From positions 1 to 15,993 of the forward strand of contig VBJS01000031.1 in the NCBI GenBank assembly GCA_005880055.1: a DNA stretch of 15,993 nucleotides. Reading direction: 5' to 3'. A program made the translations under genes and the position numbers. This DNA comes from Chloroflexota bacterium. GTDB taxonomy: Bacteria; Chloroflexota; Dehalococcoidia; SM23-28-2; RBG-16-64-32. Positions 7,619-14,699 of this stretch are shown piece by piece. Position 1 is the first letter of the stretch. Each line of letters begins with the position of its first letter. The notes below the pieces were generated by a model. That model ran no database searches. It saw nothing but the letters and a program-made list of their open reading frames with translations, and had not been told where the DNA came from.

Positions 7619-7923
7619 CAGGAACCCCGGGTCCGGGTGACCACCGAGATGCGAGGCGTCGCCGCCGCTGTGGCCTGGGGTGTGGGCGCAGATGTCGCCT
7701 CCGCACCTGACTGCGATCCGCTGGTCCCAGACGCCACAAGCCGGCTGCTGTTTGCGGCGGCCGTAGTCGCCGTTGCGACCGCCTGGACGCTGCTTCCCGT
7801 CTCAGATGTTGTCGTGGCCGTGCCCTGGGCGATAGCGCCGTAGATCGACCCGAACGCTGCGGTGCTTAGCGCCCCGACGAATATCGCTATGCGTAACCTT
7901 CTTCGCTCGCTGGCTTTGCTCAT
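7618..7923 (-). CDS. Small secreted Ser/Thr/Ala-rich protein, unknown function
   Basis: This 101-residue product has a basic N-terminus (ERRRLR), one hydrophobic segment (about 11-33) that can be a signal peptide or anchor, and then about 65 residues that are almost only Ala, Thr, Ser, Gly and Gln. It ends in the compact basic tail RISVVTRTRGS. I recognise no domain. GGAGGT lies about 8 bases before the ATG at 7923. It is the first gene of the ApbE operon and its stop overlaps the ApbE start. Because it is exposed, flexible and rich in hydroxyl residues beside an FMN transferase, it might be a flavin carrier. That is inference only, since the usual S/T-G-A-T/S motif is absent. Confidence 0.75.
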   Translation of the reverse strand: MSKASERRRLRIAIFVGALSTAAFGSIYGAIAQGTATTTSETGSSVQAVATATTAAANSSRLVASGTSGSQSGAEATSAPTPQATAAATPRISVVTRTRGS

Positions 7924-7962
7924 CCTCGGCTACCTCCTGCCGGCCTGTTGTTCATGGGCACC

Positions 7963-8016
7963 AAGCTAGTTCCGTCGCGTTAAGGGGAAATTGGAATGCC
8001 GTTAGAGGACTTTAAT
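7963..8016 (-). promoter_or_regulatory. Four-half-site operator and promoter for the ApbE operon
   Basis: On the plus strand, TTAA (7980), TTGG (7991), TTAG (8002) and TTTAAT (8011) lie at offsets 0, 11, 22 and 31, identical to the arrays at 3602, 3951 and 5036. Leftward, 11 bases beyond TTAA, is TAGCTT (7963-7968). The implied start is about 33 bases before the ATG at 7923. It shares the 225-base divergent gap with the response-regulator promoter. Confidence 0.6.
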
Positions 8017-8109
8017 AGCTGCTAAACAGCCCCATCACATCCGACCCCTCGCACCGCGCCGGAGTCGCATGAGTAAGGCAGGCACGATTTTCGGGGTGGG
8101 CGCCGTTTT

Positions 8110-8141
8110 CTAACCGTCCTTTAATGTTGATGCTTCAGGAT
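8110..8141 (+). promoter_or_regulatory. Two-half-site operator and promoter of the response-regulator gene; possible leaderless start
   Basis: CTAA (8110) and TTAA (8121) are 11 bp apart. After a further 11 bases comes CAGGAT (8136-8141). This matches the proximal half-sites and -10 position of the leftward operators and nearly copies the CAGGCT hexamer at 3934-3939. The -10 hexamer ends 7 bases before the ATG at 8149 and no Shine-Dalgarno is seen, so transcription would begin at or next to the start codon. Confidence 0.5.
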
Positions 8142-8148
8142 TCCTCTT

Positions 8149-8820
8149 ATGAAGGTCTTGCTCGTTGAGGACGATCGGAAGCTGTCGCGCGCTCTAACCA
8201 CGATGCTCGAAGAAGATGGCCACGCGGTGGACCAAGCTCACGACGGTGAGCGTGGCCTGGAACTGGGGACGGAAAATCGTTACGACGTAATAGTGCTCGA
8301 CGTAATGCTGCCGAGGATGGATGGGTTTGAAGTCTGCCGTACGCTGCGGGCGAACCGCGTGGAGACGCCGATACTCATGCTCACAGCGCGAACTGCCGTG
8401 CCCGACCGCGTCCAGGGGTTGGACGCCGGCGCCGACGACTACCTGGCAAAGCCGTTCGCCTTCCGCGAGCTAATGGCCCGCCTTCGCGCGCTCACCCGCC
8501 GGGAGGTGGAGGCGAGACAGGGAGATCAGCTTGAAGCGCTGGGGTTAGTGCTGGACTTGCGCCGGCGCCGCGCTCAATACGAAGGACGCCTCCTGGACCT
8601 CAGTCCAACCGAGTTCGCGCTTCTGGAGTTCTTCATGCGCAACTGTGGGCGAGTGGTAAGCCAGGCGCAGATACTGGATCACGTGTGGGGCTACGAGTCC
8701 TGGCCTGAATCCAACCTGGTGTCTGTCTATATCACCTACCTCCGCCGTAAATTTGCGCGCTTCCGCATCCCCATTGAAGTGAAAAGCATTCGCGGCGTCG
8801 GCTACCTCTTCGGCGGTTAA
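8149..8820 (+). CDS. OmpR-family response regulator (canonical receiver + winged helix)
   Basis: The 223-residue regulator has an intact receiver domain: acidic pocket E7-D8-D9, phospho-acceptor Asp51 (in VIVLDVMLP), switch Thr79 and Lys101 (in YLAKPF). The winged-helix DNA-binding domain (about 128-222) contains LSPTEFALLEFFMRNCGRVVS and ends RGVGYLF. It is separated by one base from the sensor kinase gene, so the two are a cognate pair. It is divergent from the ApbE operon and preceded by a short form of the same operator found before the four leftward units. It is thus the best candidate for the protein that binds those sites and its own promoter. The signal is not evident. Confidence 0.95.
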   Translation: MKVLLVEDDRKLSRALTTMLEEDGHAVDQAHDGERGLELGTENRYDVIVLDVMLPRMDGFEVCRTLRANRVETPILMLTARTAVPDRVQGLDAGADDYLAKPFAFRELMARLRALTRREVEARQGDQLEALGLVLDLRRRRAQYEGRLLDLSPTEFALLEFFMRNCGRVVSQAQILDHVWGYESWPESNLVSVYITYLRRKFARFRIPIEVKSIRGVGYLFGG

Positions 8821-8821
8821 G

Positions 8822-10111
8822 GTGTTCTCTGCAGCGCGCTGGCGCCTCACGCTTGTCTTCACCGCCGTACTCATCGTTATCCTGCTGACGAGCGGTGTGG
8901 TAGTCTACCTGACCACCCGCTCGGTCATGTTCAACCGGGTCGATAGCGACCTGGAAGACCGGGCGCACAGGGATGCCCCGATGCTCTCCCGCGAACCGCC
9001 GCCCAGCGATGACGGCACCGGCGGCGACCACGACTTCATCCCGCGCGAATACACTACGGGTGGCTACTTCTACGCGCGCCTGAACTCCGGTGGGCAGGTG
9101 ACGAGCAGCTCCCCCAACGTTGATTCGGCCGCTCTGGCCACGGGCGATGCCCTGGCCCAGGCGCTCAAGGGCGGCGAGACGTTCGCAAGCACAAAGTCCT
9201 CCCAGGGCGATTCGCTCAGGGTGTACGTCTTCCAGCCGGACGATCCACACGGAGATGCGGGCATCGTGGAAGTGGGACGAAGCACGGAGCCCGAGGAAGC
9301 GGCGCTTTCACAGTTGCGCATCATTCTGGTTGCGGTGCTTGCCGTAAGCGTTGCTCCTGTCCTGGTGGGTGGCTACCTCCTCTCCGGGCGTGCCCTCCGG
9401 CCTATCAAATCCGCGATGGACTCGCAGCGAGCCTTCATCGCCGATGCCTCTCATGAGCTGCGCACACCGGTGGCCGTGGTCCGGACGAACGCAGAACTCT
9501 TGAAGCGCCATGTCGGGTCCGCCGCCGCGGGCAAAGCGGAGCGCGATTCGCTGGCCCTTGATGACATCCTCAGCGAATCCGACCGCCTGGGCCGGATGGT
9601 TGACCAGCTGTTGACGCTCGCGCAGGTGGATGCAGGAGAGAACGCCCTGGCCGTGGCAGACGTCTCATTCGGCGAGCTGGTCACAGACGTCTCGCGATCC
9701 ATGAGACCGCTCGCGACGGCGCGCAGCATCGACTTTCAAGTGGAGGTTACCGGCGAATTCTATGTCCGCGGTGACCGCGAGGTGTTGAGAGAGCTGATCG
9801 TCATACTTCTCGATAACGCGTTCAAGTATGTCGATCCGCGAGCGCGTGTGGAGCTATCGCTGAAAAAGTCAGCCAAAAGAGTAGAGTTGACGGTCTCTGA
9901 TACCGGACCCGGTATACCGGCCGACGCCATTCCCCACATCTTCGACCGCTTCTACCGCGTTGACAAGGCCCGATCGCGGGAATCCGGCGGGAGCGGGCTC
10001 GGCCTCGCGATCGCCCGTCACATCGCGCAAGCGCATGGCGGCGCTATCCGGCTTGAGAGTATGGAGGGCAAGGGGACCACGGTGACGGTGGAACTGCCCG
10101 CCTCCGGGTAG
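8822..10111 (+). CDS. Membrane sensor histidine kinase, partner of the response regulator
   Basis: This 429-residue kinase starts at GTG 8822, one base after the regulator stop. Membrane helices lie at about 9-30 and 166-188 and enclose an extracytoplasmic sensor region of about 135 residues. That region is acidic (for example DSDLEDRAHRDAP and PSDDGTGGDHD) and could bind cations or sense the envelope. The catalytic core is intact: phospho-acceptor His211 in SHELRTP, N box with Asn332 (LLDNAFKYV), G1 DTGPGIP from Asp360, F box IFDRFYRVDKARS and G2 GGSGLGLAI. The segment between helix 2 and the H box is short, so a full HAMP domain is doubtful. By analogy with MprAB/CssRS-type systems, the adjacent HtrA-like operon suggests envelope-stress sensing; this is inference. 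Confidence 0.94.
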   Translation: MFSAARWRLTLVFTAVLIVILLTSGVVVYLTTRSVMFNRVDSDLEDRAHRDAPMLSREPPPSDDGTGGDHDFIPREYTTGGYFYARLNSGGQVTSSSPNVDSAALATGDALAQALKGGETFASTKSSQGDSLRVYVFQPDDPHGDAGIVEVGRSTEPEEAALSQLRIILVAVLAVSVAPVLVGGYLLSGRALRPIKSAMDSQRAFIADASHELRTPVAVVRTNAELLKRHVGSAAAGKAERDSLALDDILSESDRLGRMVDQLLTLAQVDAGENALAVADVSFGELVTDVSRSMRPLATARSIDFQVEVTGEFYVRGDREVLRELIVILLDNAFKYVDPRARVELSLKKSAKRVELTVSDTGPGIPADAIPHIFDRFYRVDKARSRESGGSGLGLAIARHIAQAHGGAIRLESMEGKGTTVTVELPASG

Positions 10112-10267
10112 CCGCCTCCCCGTAGCGACAACGATCGCTCCAGTACCGGGCCCGCCTGTCCCTGGCCATAGCGTCCGCGCGTCTTTACCACCGGGCCGGA
10201 TTCATCGGGACTGCCCGTCTTTGGGCCGAATAGACGAAAGTTGCGTATGCAATTTTACAATAACGGG

Positions 10268-10297
10268 TTGACAAGGTGTGTCATATGTGGATATAAA
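10268..10297 (+). promoter_or_regulatory. Strong sigma-70-type promoter for the first atypical regulator
   Basis: A perfect TTGACA (10268-10273) is followed after 18 bases by TATAAA (10292-10297). It is far closer to consensus than the -10-like hexamers of the operator-linked promoters, so this gene is probably expressed without an activator. The rest of the gap 10112-10362 holds only a short TTGC-GTAT-GCAA inverted repeat (10241-10252). Confidence 0.7.
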
Positions 10298-10362
10298 GCT
10301 ACTACGCCCCAAAAATCGAATACCGCGCAGCTTTCACGCTCGAATGGGAGATAGGGCGCGAT

Positions 10363-11091
10363 ATGTACGTGGAAATCGTGCAGGGGGCGGATTTGTCCAA
10401 GATTCTCTACATTAATAGTGACGGGGCAAGCGCCGGAAGCCGCTTAGCTGATAGCCTGGACCGCGACGAATTTGCGGTGGAAGTGCTGGCCCGGCGAAGT
10501 GAAGCGACCAAGGCACTCGATCAGCTGGAGCCAGACCTCGTTCTCGTAGCTTGTGCTGCTCCAGACGGGGGCACACTGCGCTTCTGTGCCGGCCTCCGCA
10601 CGGTTTCTTCGGTACCCGTTGTCGTCTGCTCACCCAGCGCCCGCGAGGCGGACATCGTGCGTGTCTTTGAGGCCGGGGCGGATGATTATCTGGTGACCCC
10701 TATGCGGTCCGTCGAGCTGACGGCGAGGCTTCGCGCCGTGCTGCGCCGGACTGCGGAATCGCCCAAGAAGCAACAGCAGGGCGATCTGTTGGTTGCCGGG
10801 CCCATCGAAATCCGTCTCAAGGAACGGAAAGTGTTACGGCACGGCAGCCCGGTGGACCTCTCACCCATAGAGTTCCGCCTCCTGACGACACTGGTTCACG
10901 ATATTGGCCGTGCTGTGAGCCACTCCAAGTTGATGGCGCACGTCTGGGGGCCGGAATATGTGGACTGTCGCCATTACCTGCGGCTCTATATCAAGTATCT
11001 CCGCACCAAGATAGAGGATGACCCGCGGAACCCCAAACTTATCCTCAGCGAATGGGGTGTCGGTTACCGCTTCGAGCCAGTCGCCGCCTGA
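10363..11091 (+). CDS. Atypical OmpR/KdpE-like regulator with a non-phosphorylatable receiver
   Basis: The 242-residue protein keeps the two-domain layout, but its receiver has lost the phosphorylation chemistry. The position of the acceptor Asp is Ala63 (in DLVLVACAAP), the acidic pocket is N18-S19-D20, and the conserved Lys is Thr112 (in YLVTPM). GADDYL and the overall fold remain. The winged helix (about 143-240) is intact and KdpE-like (SPIEFRLL, HYLRLYIKYLRTKIEDDPRNP, EWGVGYRF). It should therefore bind DNA without classical phospho-control. ATG 10363 has only AGGG upstream; the in-frame TTG at 10393, giving MSKILYI after AGGGGGCGG, is a credible alternative start. It stands alone on a strong promoter, 140 bases before a paralogue. 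Confidence 0.9.
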   Translation: MYVEIVQGADLSKILYINSDGASAGSRLADSLDRDEFAVEVLARRSEATKALDQLEPDLVLVACAAPDGGTLRFCAGLRTVSSVPVVVCSPSAREADIVRVFEAGADDYLVTPMRSVELTARLRAVLRRTAESPKKQQQGDLLVAGPIEIRLKERKVLRHGSPVDLSPIEFRLLTTLVHDIGRAVSHSKLMAHVWGPEYVDCRHYLRLYIKYLRTKIEDDPRNPKLILSEWGVGYRFEPVAA

Positions 11092-11122
11092 CCGCCTTGC
11101 GATCGCCTCGATGATCGCGCGA

Positions 11123-11178
11123 TTCTAACAAATTTCTTGCTTTTGCGCTAACCATTTCTTAACCGTTTTCGGTATCGT
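11123..11178 (+). promoter_or_regulatory. Half-site array and promoter before the second atypical regulator
   Basis: CTAA (11148) and TTAA (11159) are 11 bp apart and are followed after 10 bases by TATCGT (11173-11178). Further upstream is TTCTAACA-N2-TTTCTT (11123-11138), which recurs before the pilin gene at 14345. The layout resembles the two-half-site operator at 8110. The implied start is about 45 bases upstream of the ATG at 11232. Confidence 0.45.
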
Positions 11179-11231
11179 TAGAGCAACAACCTCTGCGAGA
11201 CCTCGTGCTAGCGAGCGGGGGGAGAGATTCG

Positions 11232-11954
11232 ATGAATCGCGTTCTGGTCCTTGGGGAGAGGCCAGAAGAGGCGAAGGCGTTAGCCTTTCGCCTCGGCTTA
11301 TATGGCTTCGAAGCTGCGCCGAGCGCCGGCGATGTCACACTGGCCCTGCGCTCTCTTTTCGCCTTCAAACCAGACGCTTTAGTCCTCGATGCCGGCAGCC
11401 AGAACGGTGTCCGGGAACTATTCAGCCTGCTTGAGCGCGTCGCTCCCATCCCCATCTTCGTTCTCGGTGAGGCCGCGCAGGGCGACGATGCTATCTGGTA
11501 TCTCGAAGAAGGCGCCGTGGACTACCTCGTGAAGCCGGCCAGCCCCGCGCTGCTCTGCGCCCGCATCAACGCCGTTCTGCGTCGCACACAGGAACCTGGT
11601 CACGGCGTCATCCCCGCCGGCGGTCTTGAGATCGATCTGGACCGCCACCAGGTGCGGAAACACGGCGAAGTCGTGGCTCTGACACCCACGGAGTTCCGTC
11701 TCCTGCAGATGCTCGCCGAGAACATCGGCCGAGCCTGCAGCCGCAAGGCGTTGCTGGAGCGAGTCTGGGGAGAAGATTACAAGCACTGCGCACACTACCT
11801 TCGGCTTTACATCGGCTACCTTCGCGAAAAGCTGGAAGACGACCCGCGAAACCCTCGCATGCTGTTAACTGAGTGGGGAGTTGGATACAGAATGGTGGCC
11901 GACCGGGCGACCGCTCCCTCACGCGCCGCCTACCCGCGGACGGCATGGGCCTGA
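11232..11954 (+). CDS. Second atypical OmpR/KdpE-like regulator
   Basis: The 240-residue product is a paralogue of the preceding regulator. Its receiver is only partly degenerate: acceptor-like Asp53 (in ALVLDAG) and Lys101 (in YLVKPA) remain. The acidic pocket reads G8-E9-R10 and the switch Thr is Gly79, so phosphorylation-driven switching is doubtful. The winged helix (about 128-222) is intact and KdpE-like (TPTEFRLLQ, HYLRLYIGYLREKLEDDPRNP, EWGVGYRM). I chose ATG 11232 and not the upstream GTG at 11205, because GGGGGGAGAG precedes it and the domain starts at once. It overlaps the degenerate-kinase gene by 10 bases, so the two are co-translated. Confidence 0.9.
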   Translation: MNRVLVLGERPEEAKALAFRLGLYGFEAAPSAGDVTLALRSLFAFKPDALVLDAGSQNGVRELFSLLERVAPIPIFVLGEAAQGDDAIWYLEEGAVDYLVKPASPALLCARINAVLRRTQEPGHGVIPAGGLEIDLDRHQVRKHGEVVALTPTEFRLLQMLAENIGRACSRKALLERVWGEDYKHCAHYLRLYIGYLREKLEDDPRNPRMLLTEWGVGYRMVADRATAPSRAAYPRTAWA

Positions 11955-12850
11955 CGCCCTCGGGCGATCGCAAGCAAATTCTCTTCATCGCCCGGAAGAA
12001 GGATGCGCAGCCCGTCCTCGGGCAGCTTCGACAATATGGTCACCAGGTCTCGCTGGTTGAGGACCTTGATGAGGCGCAAGCTCTTCTCGCCTCCGGCAGC
12101 TTCATCTACACTGTGGTAGCCGGGCATGCTCTCGCCGGCCTCCTGGAGCAGCGCTCAGCGTGGGAAAGCGCCGACACCGAGGGTTGGCGGCGGTCAATCA
12201 GCGGACTCACCTTCGACCTTCAGAACGTGCTCGGCTCCCTGCACCGGACGATGGACGTATCAGAAGACGCGAATCTTCAGGCTTTGGCCGAACTACGCCA
12301 GACGATCTCCATTTTGGGGGCGTACCTGGAGGAATTGACGAACGAACTCGCGGCCTGCGAGGACAATGATATCCGCCTGTCCATCGTGGATCTGGAGGAT
12401 GTGATAGAAACGGCCGCGATGACTGTGTATCGTTCTGCCTCGGAGCGGCGTCAAAGACTGGTTATCGATTTGGAACTGGAGGTGGCTCAATTGCGGGCGG
12501 ACGGCGTAAAGTTGAAGCGTATGCTCTCTGCCCTGCTCGATTACGCGTCCGGACAGACGCCTCCGCTGGGCAACGTCACGGTCCACGCCTACCTGGAGTC
12601 AGGCGATCCCGTGCTCTGCATATCTTTTTCTGGCGAGGAGACCAGCCGCCCGGAACTGAACCGGCTGTTCAGCAGGCGCCGGGAGCACGCCCCCTGGGCT
12701 CCCCTTTCCCGCGTCCAGGCACTGGCGGAGCAGCTGGAGTGCAGGCTATGGCTGGAGAGTGAGCAGGCCCTGGGCACCAGCGTCTTCCTCTCTTTCCCGG
12801 CCTGGTCGCATATCGGCGCAGGCCACGCACCTTCGCCTATTCGGAACTAG
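11945..12850 (+). CDS. Degenerate histidine-kinase-like protein (pseudokinase)
   Basis: The 301-residue protein has no membrane segment. Residues 10-65 look like a decayed receiver (KQILFIARKKDAQPVL..QYGHQVSLVED). Residues about 85-135 resemble a dimerisation helix pair, but FDLQNVLGSLH replaces the SHELRTP box and no acceptor His is in place. Residues about 145-285 follow the HATPase fold. The N-box Asn position is Tyr200 (LLDYAS versus LLDNAF in the sensor kinase at 8822), the G1 Asp is Phe (ISFSGEE) and the G2 glycines are missing, although ALGTSVFLSFP near the end still matches the fold. It should neither bind ATP nor phosphorylate. It may serve as a scaffold or partner for the regulator it overlaps. 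The start is chosen at ATG 11945; earlier in-frame starts would overlap the regulator more. Confidence 0.75.
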   Translation: MGLTPSGDRKQILFIARKKDAQPVLGQLRQYGHQVSLVEDLDEAQALLASGSFIYTVVAGHALAGLLEQRSAWESADTEGWRRSISGLTFDLQNVLGSLHRTMDVSEDANLQALAELRQTISILGAYLEELTNELAACEDNDIRLSIVDLEDVIETAAMTVYRSASERRQRLVIDLELEVAQLRADGVKLKRMLSALLDYASGQTPPLGNVTVHAYLESGDPVLCISFSGEETSRPELNRLFSRRREHAPWAPLSRVQALAEQLECRLWLESEQALGTSVFLSFPAWSHIGAGHAPSPIRN

Positions 12851-12857
12851 GGACTCC

Positions 12858-14342
12858 ATGGGGAGGCTATTCGTCCTCGCGGCCCTAATCGCCGTCCTTC
12901 TTGGCGCCTTCGCTCCTCGATATGGTTCAGCCCAGGAAGCGCTAACCGTGCAGGTCAACTCCACGGATACGGCCGGCTTTCCCCGCCTGAGCGCCACGGT
13001 GACGGTGCTGGGTAACGGCCAGAGGCCGGTGCTGGGCCTGGGCAAGGACGCGTTCCAGGCGACCGCCGGCGGCCCGCCGCTGCCCATATCCGACGTCGTT
13101 AGCGCAAACGACTCCGGCCTCGGCATTGGCGTCTTATTGGCCTTCGATACAAGCGGCAGTATGCAGGGCGCGCCCATCGATGGCGCCAAGGAGGCGGGCA
13201 AGGCGTTGCTAGCGCAACTGGCGCCCGTTTACCAGGCTGCCGTACTCACCTTCTCCAACAGCGTGGACCTTGTTCAGCCCTTCACGGCAGACCGTGGCGC
13301 CCTGACAGCCGCGATCGATCGTCTATCCGCCTCTGGCAACACGCAGCTCTATAGCGCGGTGGCTCAAAGCGCCCAGATCGCTGAGGCCGCCGCGCTGCCT
13401 CGCCATGCCGTCGTGCTCCTTTCCGACGGCTTCGATTTCGGCGGCCTGGGCACGATAGATGCCGCTGGTTCCCTCGGCGCTGCCGCCGCGAGTAATGTGC
13501 CGTTCTTCGTGGTTGGGCTGGGAAACCAGATAGACCAGCCGTACCTTGAACAGTTGGCCGCAACGTCTAAGGGCCAGCTTTTGCTGGCGCCCGGGCCCGA
13601 TGCCCTCGGGGCACTCTACCAGAACATCGGCTCCATCCTTCGGCACCAGTACGTGCTTACAATTGATGGCAGCACCATCGACAGCGCAACCGGGGCGCCG
13701 CTCCGGATAACCGTGACTGCGGGCGGCGTCACAGCATCGGCGGAGACGCCTCTGAACCTACCCGCAAACGCCGTCACTTCTCCGGCCGCCTCGGTCACCG
13801 CGGTCGCAGTTACGCCAGCGGCCACGCCGGCATCGCAAACGGGCGGCGGAGGCAGCAGCACGGCGATCATCATTGCGCTCGTCGCGGGAGGCCTCGGCAT
13901 CGCCGGAGTGGCAGGTGTCTTCTTCTGGCGGAGAAGGAAGCCCCGCGCGGAAGAGATTGACCTGGGCCGCCGAGTACAGGACCAGCCGACGCCGCCGTTA
14001 TATCCGCACGTCGGCGCTGTCATCGCGCCCACAGAGGCAAAAGCCTATCTGCAGATGAACACGGAGGACGGGGTGTCCACCTACCCGCTGGGCGATCTAC
14101 CTGTCACAGTCGGTTTTGCCTCGGACTGCCAGTTACGCCTGCCGAACGGCGGCGGGGGAGGTTGGGAGCGCGCGCGCATCTGGCGTCGCGAAGGCCGCTA
14201 CATGCTGCACAACCTCTCGCGAATGGGCGGCGTCAGCGTCGGCGGCCGGCCGGCCTCCTGGGCGATCCTTGAGGACGGTGACGAGGTACAGATCGGTGGT
14301 CACCGGCTGATATTTCGCGAGCCGGCCGAATCCAGCTCGTAA
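12858..14342 (+). CDS. Membrane protein with extracytoplasmic VWA domain and cytoplasmic degenerate FHA domain
   Basis: The 494-residue protein has a signal peptide (1-26), a von Willebrand A domain (about 90-265) with an intact MIDAS DTSGSM starting at Asp97, a beta-rich Ala/Thr stretch, one membrane helix (about 336-357, followed by WRRRKPR) and a C-terminal FHA-like domain (about 408-488). The FHA fold is recognisable (DLPVTVG, DCQLRLP, YMLHNLSRMGGVSVGGRP, LEDGDEVQIGGHRLIF). However, the phosphopeptide-binding residues are lost: the Arg after VG is Phe420, SxxH is replaced by a Gly-rich run, and NGT reads GGV. VWA plus FHA in one membrane protein suggests an outside-to-inside adhesion sensor. 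The gene starts 7 bases after the pseudokinase and precedes an Flp pilin gene. The longer in-frame start at 12759 would lack the signal peptide at its N-terminus. Confidence 0.88.
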   Translation: MGRLFVLAALIAVLLGAFAPRYGSAQEALTVQVNSTDTAGFPRLSATVTVLGNGQRPVLGLGKDAFQATAGGPPLPISDVVSANDSGLGIGVLLAFDTSGSMQGAPIDGAKEAGKALLAQLAPVYQAAVLTFSNSVDLVQPFTADRGALTAAIDRLSASGNTQLYSAVAQSAQIAEAAALPRHAVVLLSDGFDFGGLGTIDAAGSLGAAAASNVPFFVVGLGNQIDQPYLEQLAATSKGQLLLAPGPDALGALYQNIGSILRHQYVLTIDGSTIDSATGAPLRITVTAGGVTASAETPLNLPANAVTSPAASVTAVAVTPAATPASQTGGGGSSTAIIIALVAGGLGIAGVAGVFFWRRRKPRAEEIDLGRRVQDQPTPPLYPHVGAVIAPTEAKAYLQMNTEDGVSTYPLGDLPVTVGFASDCQLRLPNGGGGGWERARIWRREGRYMLHNLSRMGGVSVGGRPASWAILEDGDEVQIGGHRLIFREPAESSS

Positions 14343-14344
14343 TT

Positions 14345-14368
14345 TTCTAACAGTTTTCTTCAATTTCT
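14345..14368 (+). promoter_or_regulatory. 11-bp-periodic half-sites upstream of the pilin gene
   Basis: TTCTAACA-N2-TTTCTT (14345-14360) repeats the element at 11123-11138 with two differences in 16. CTAA (14347), CTTC (14358) and CTTA (14369) are spaced by 11 bp. No convincing -10 can be fixed; TACGAT near 14398 is one option. A pilin promoter under an OmpR-type regulator is the likely reading. Confidence 0.4.
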
Positions 14369-14464
14369 CTTACGCCGTTTTATCAGCGGCTGCCTTTACG
14401 ATAACGCTAGGCGCCGAAACGACTGCGCTATCGGTTCATCTCAGTCCAGATGGGAGGGGACAAA

Positions 14465-14686
14465 ATGCTGTCCGTGCTCGTTACGTGGATCCAGGCTCAC
14501 CTGCCGCAAGTCAGGAGTGAGCGAGGCCAGGACCTGATCGAGTATGCGCTGCTCAGCGGCCTGATTGCTGCTGCCATCATCGCGGTTATCGCTCTTGGTG
14601 TGCTCACCGGCGCGATCTCCTCTATGGCTGCCGGCATCAAAGACTGCATCGACTTCAAGAAGTCGACGACCTGCGGCCCGTTCTAA
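14465..14686 (+). CDS. Flp/Fap-type (Tad) pilin
   Basis: The 73-residue prepilin has a 21-residue leader and the class motif SERG|QDLIEYALL. Cleavage after Gly21 leaves Glu at +5 and Tyr at +6 of the mature chain, as in Flp pilins. The hydrophobic helix (about 28-55) follows at once and the tail carries two cysteines (C61, C70), perhaps a disulfide. I chose ATG 14465 and not 14450, because GGGAGGGG sits 5-6 bases before it. No Tad secretion genes are in the window, so the machine must lie elsewhere. The preceding VWA-FHA and regulator genes are plausible partners in its control or in adhesion (inference). Confidence 0.9.
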   Translation: MLSVLVTWIQAHLPQVRSERGQDLIEYALLSGLIAAAIIAVIALGVLTGAISSMAAGIKDCIDFKKSTTCGPF

Positions 14687-14699
14687 GCGGCCGTCTCTC

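Noticed and set aside
7618..7923. SGAEATS in the small secreted protein as a flavinylation motif
   Set aside because: The known motif requires S/T-G-A-T/S. Here Glu follows Ala, so the match is not real.
10241..10258. TTGC-GTAT-GCAA hairpin followed by TTTT as a terminator
   Set aside because: The stem is only 4 bp and too weak.
11099..11118. GCGATC/GATCGC hairpin between the two atypical regulators as a terminator
   Set aside because: It is a 6-bp stem without a T run, and GCGATCGC is a common octamer in some genomes. The evidence is too weak.
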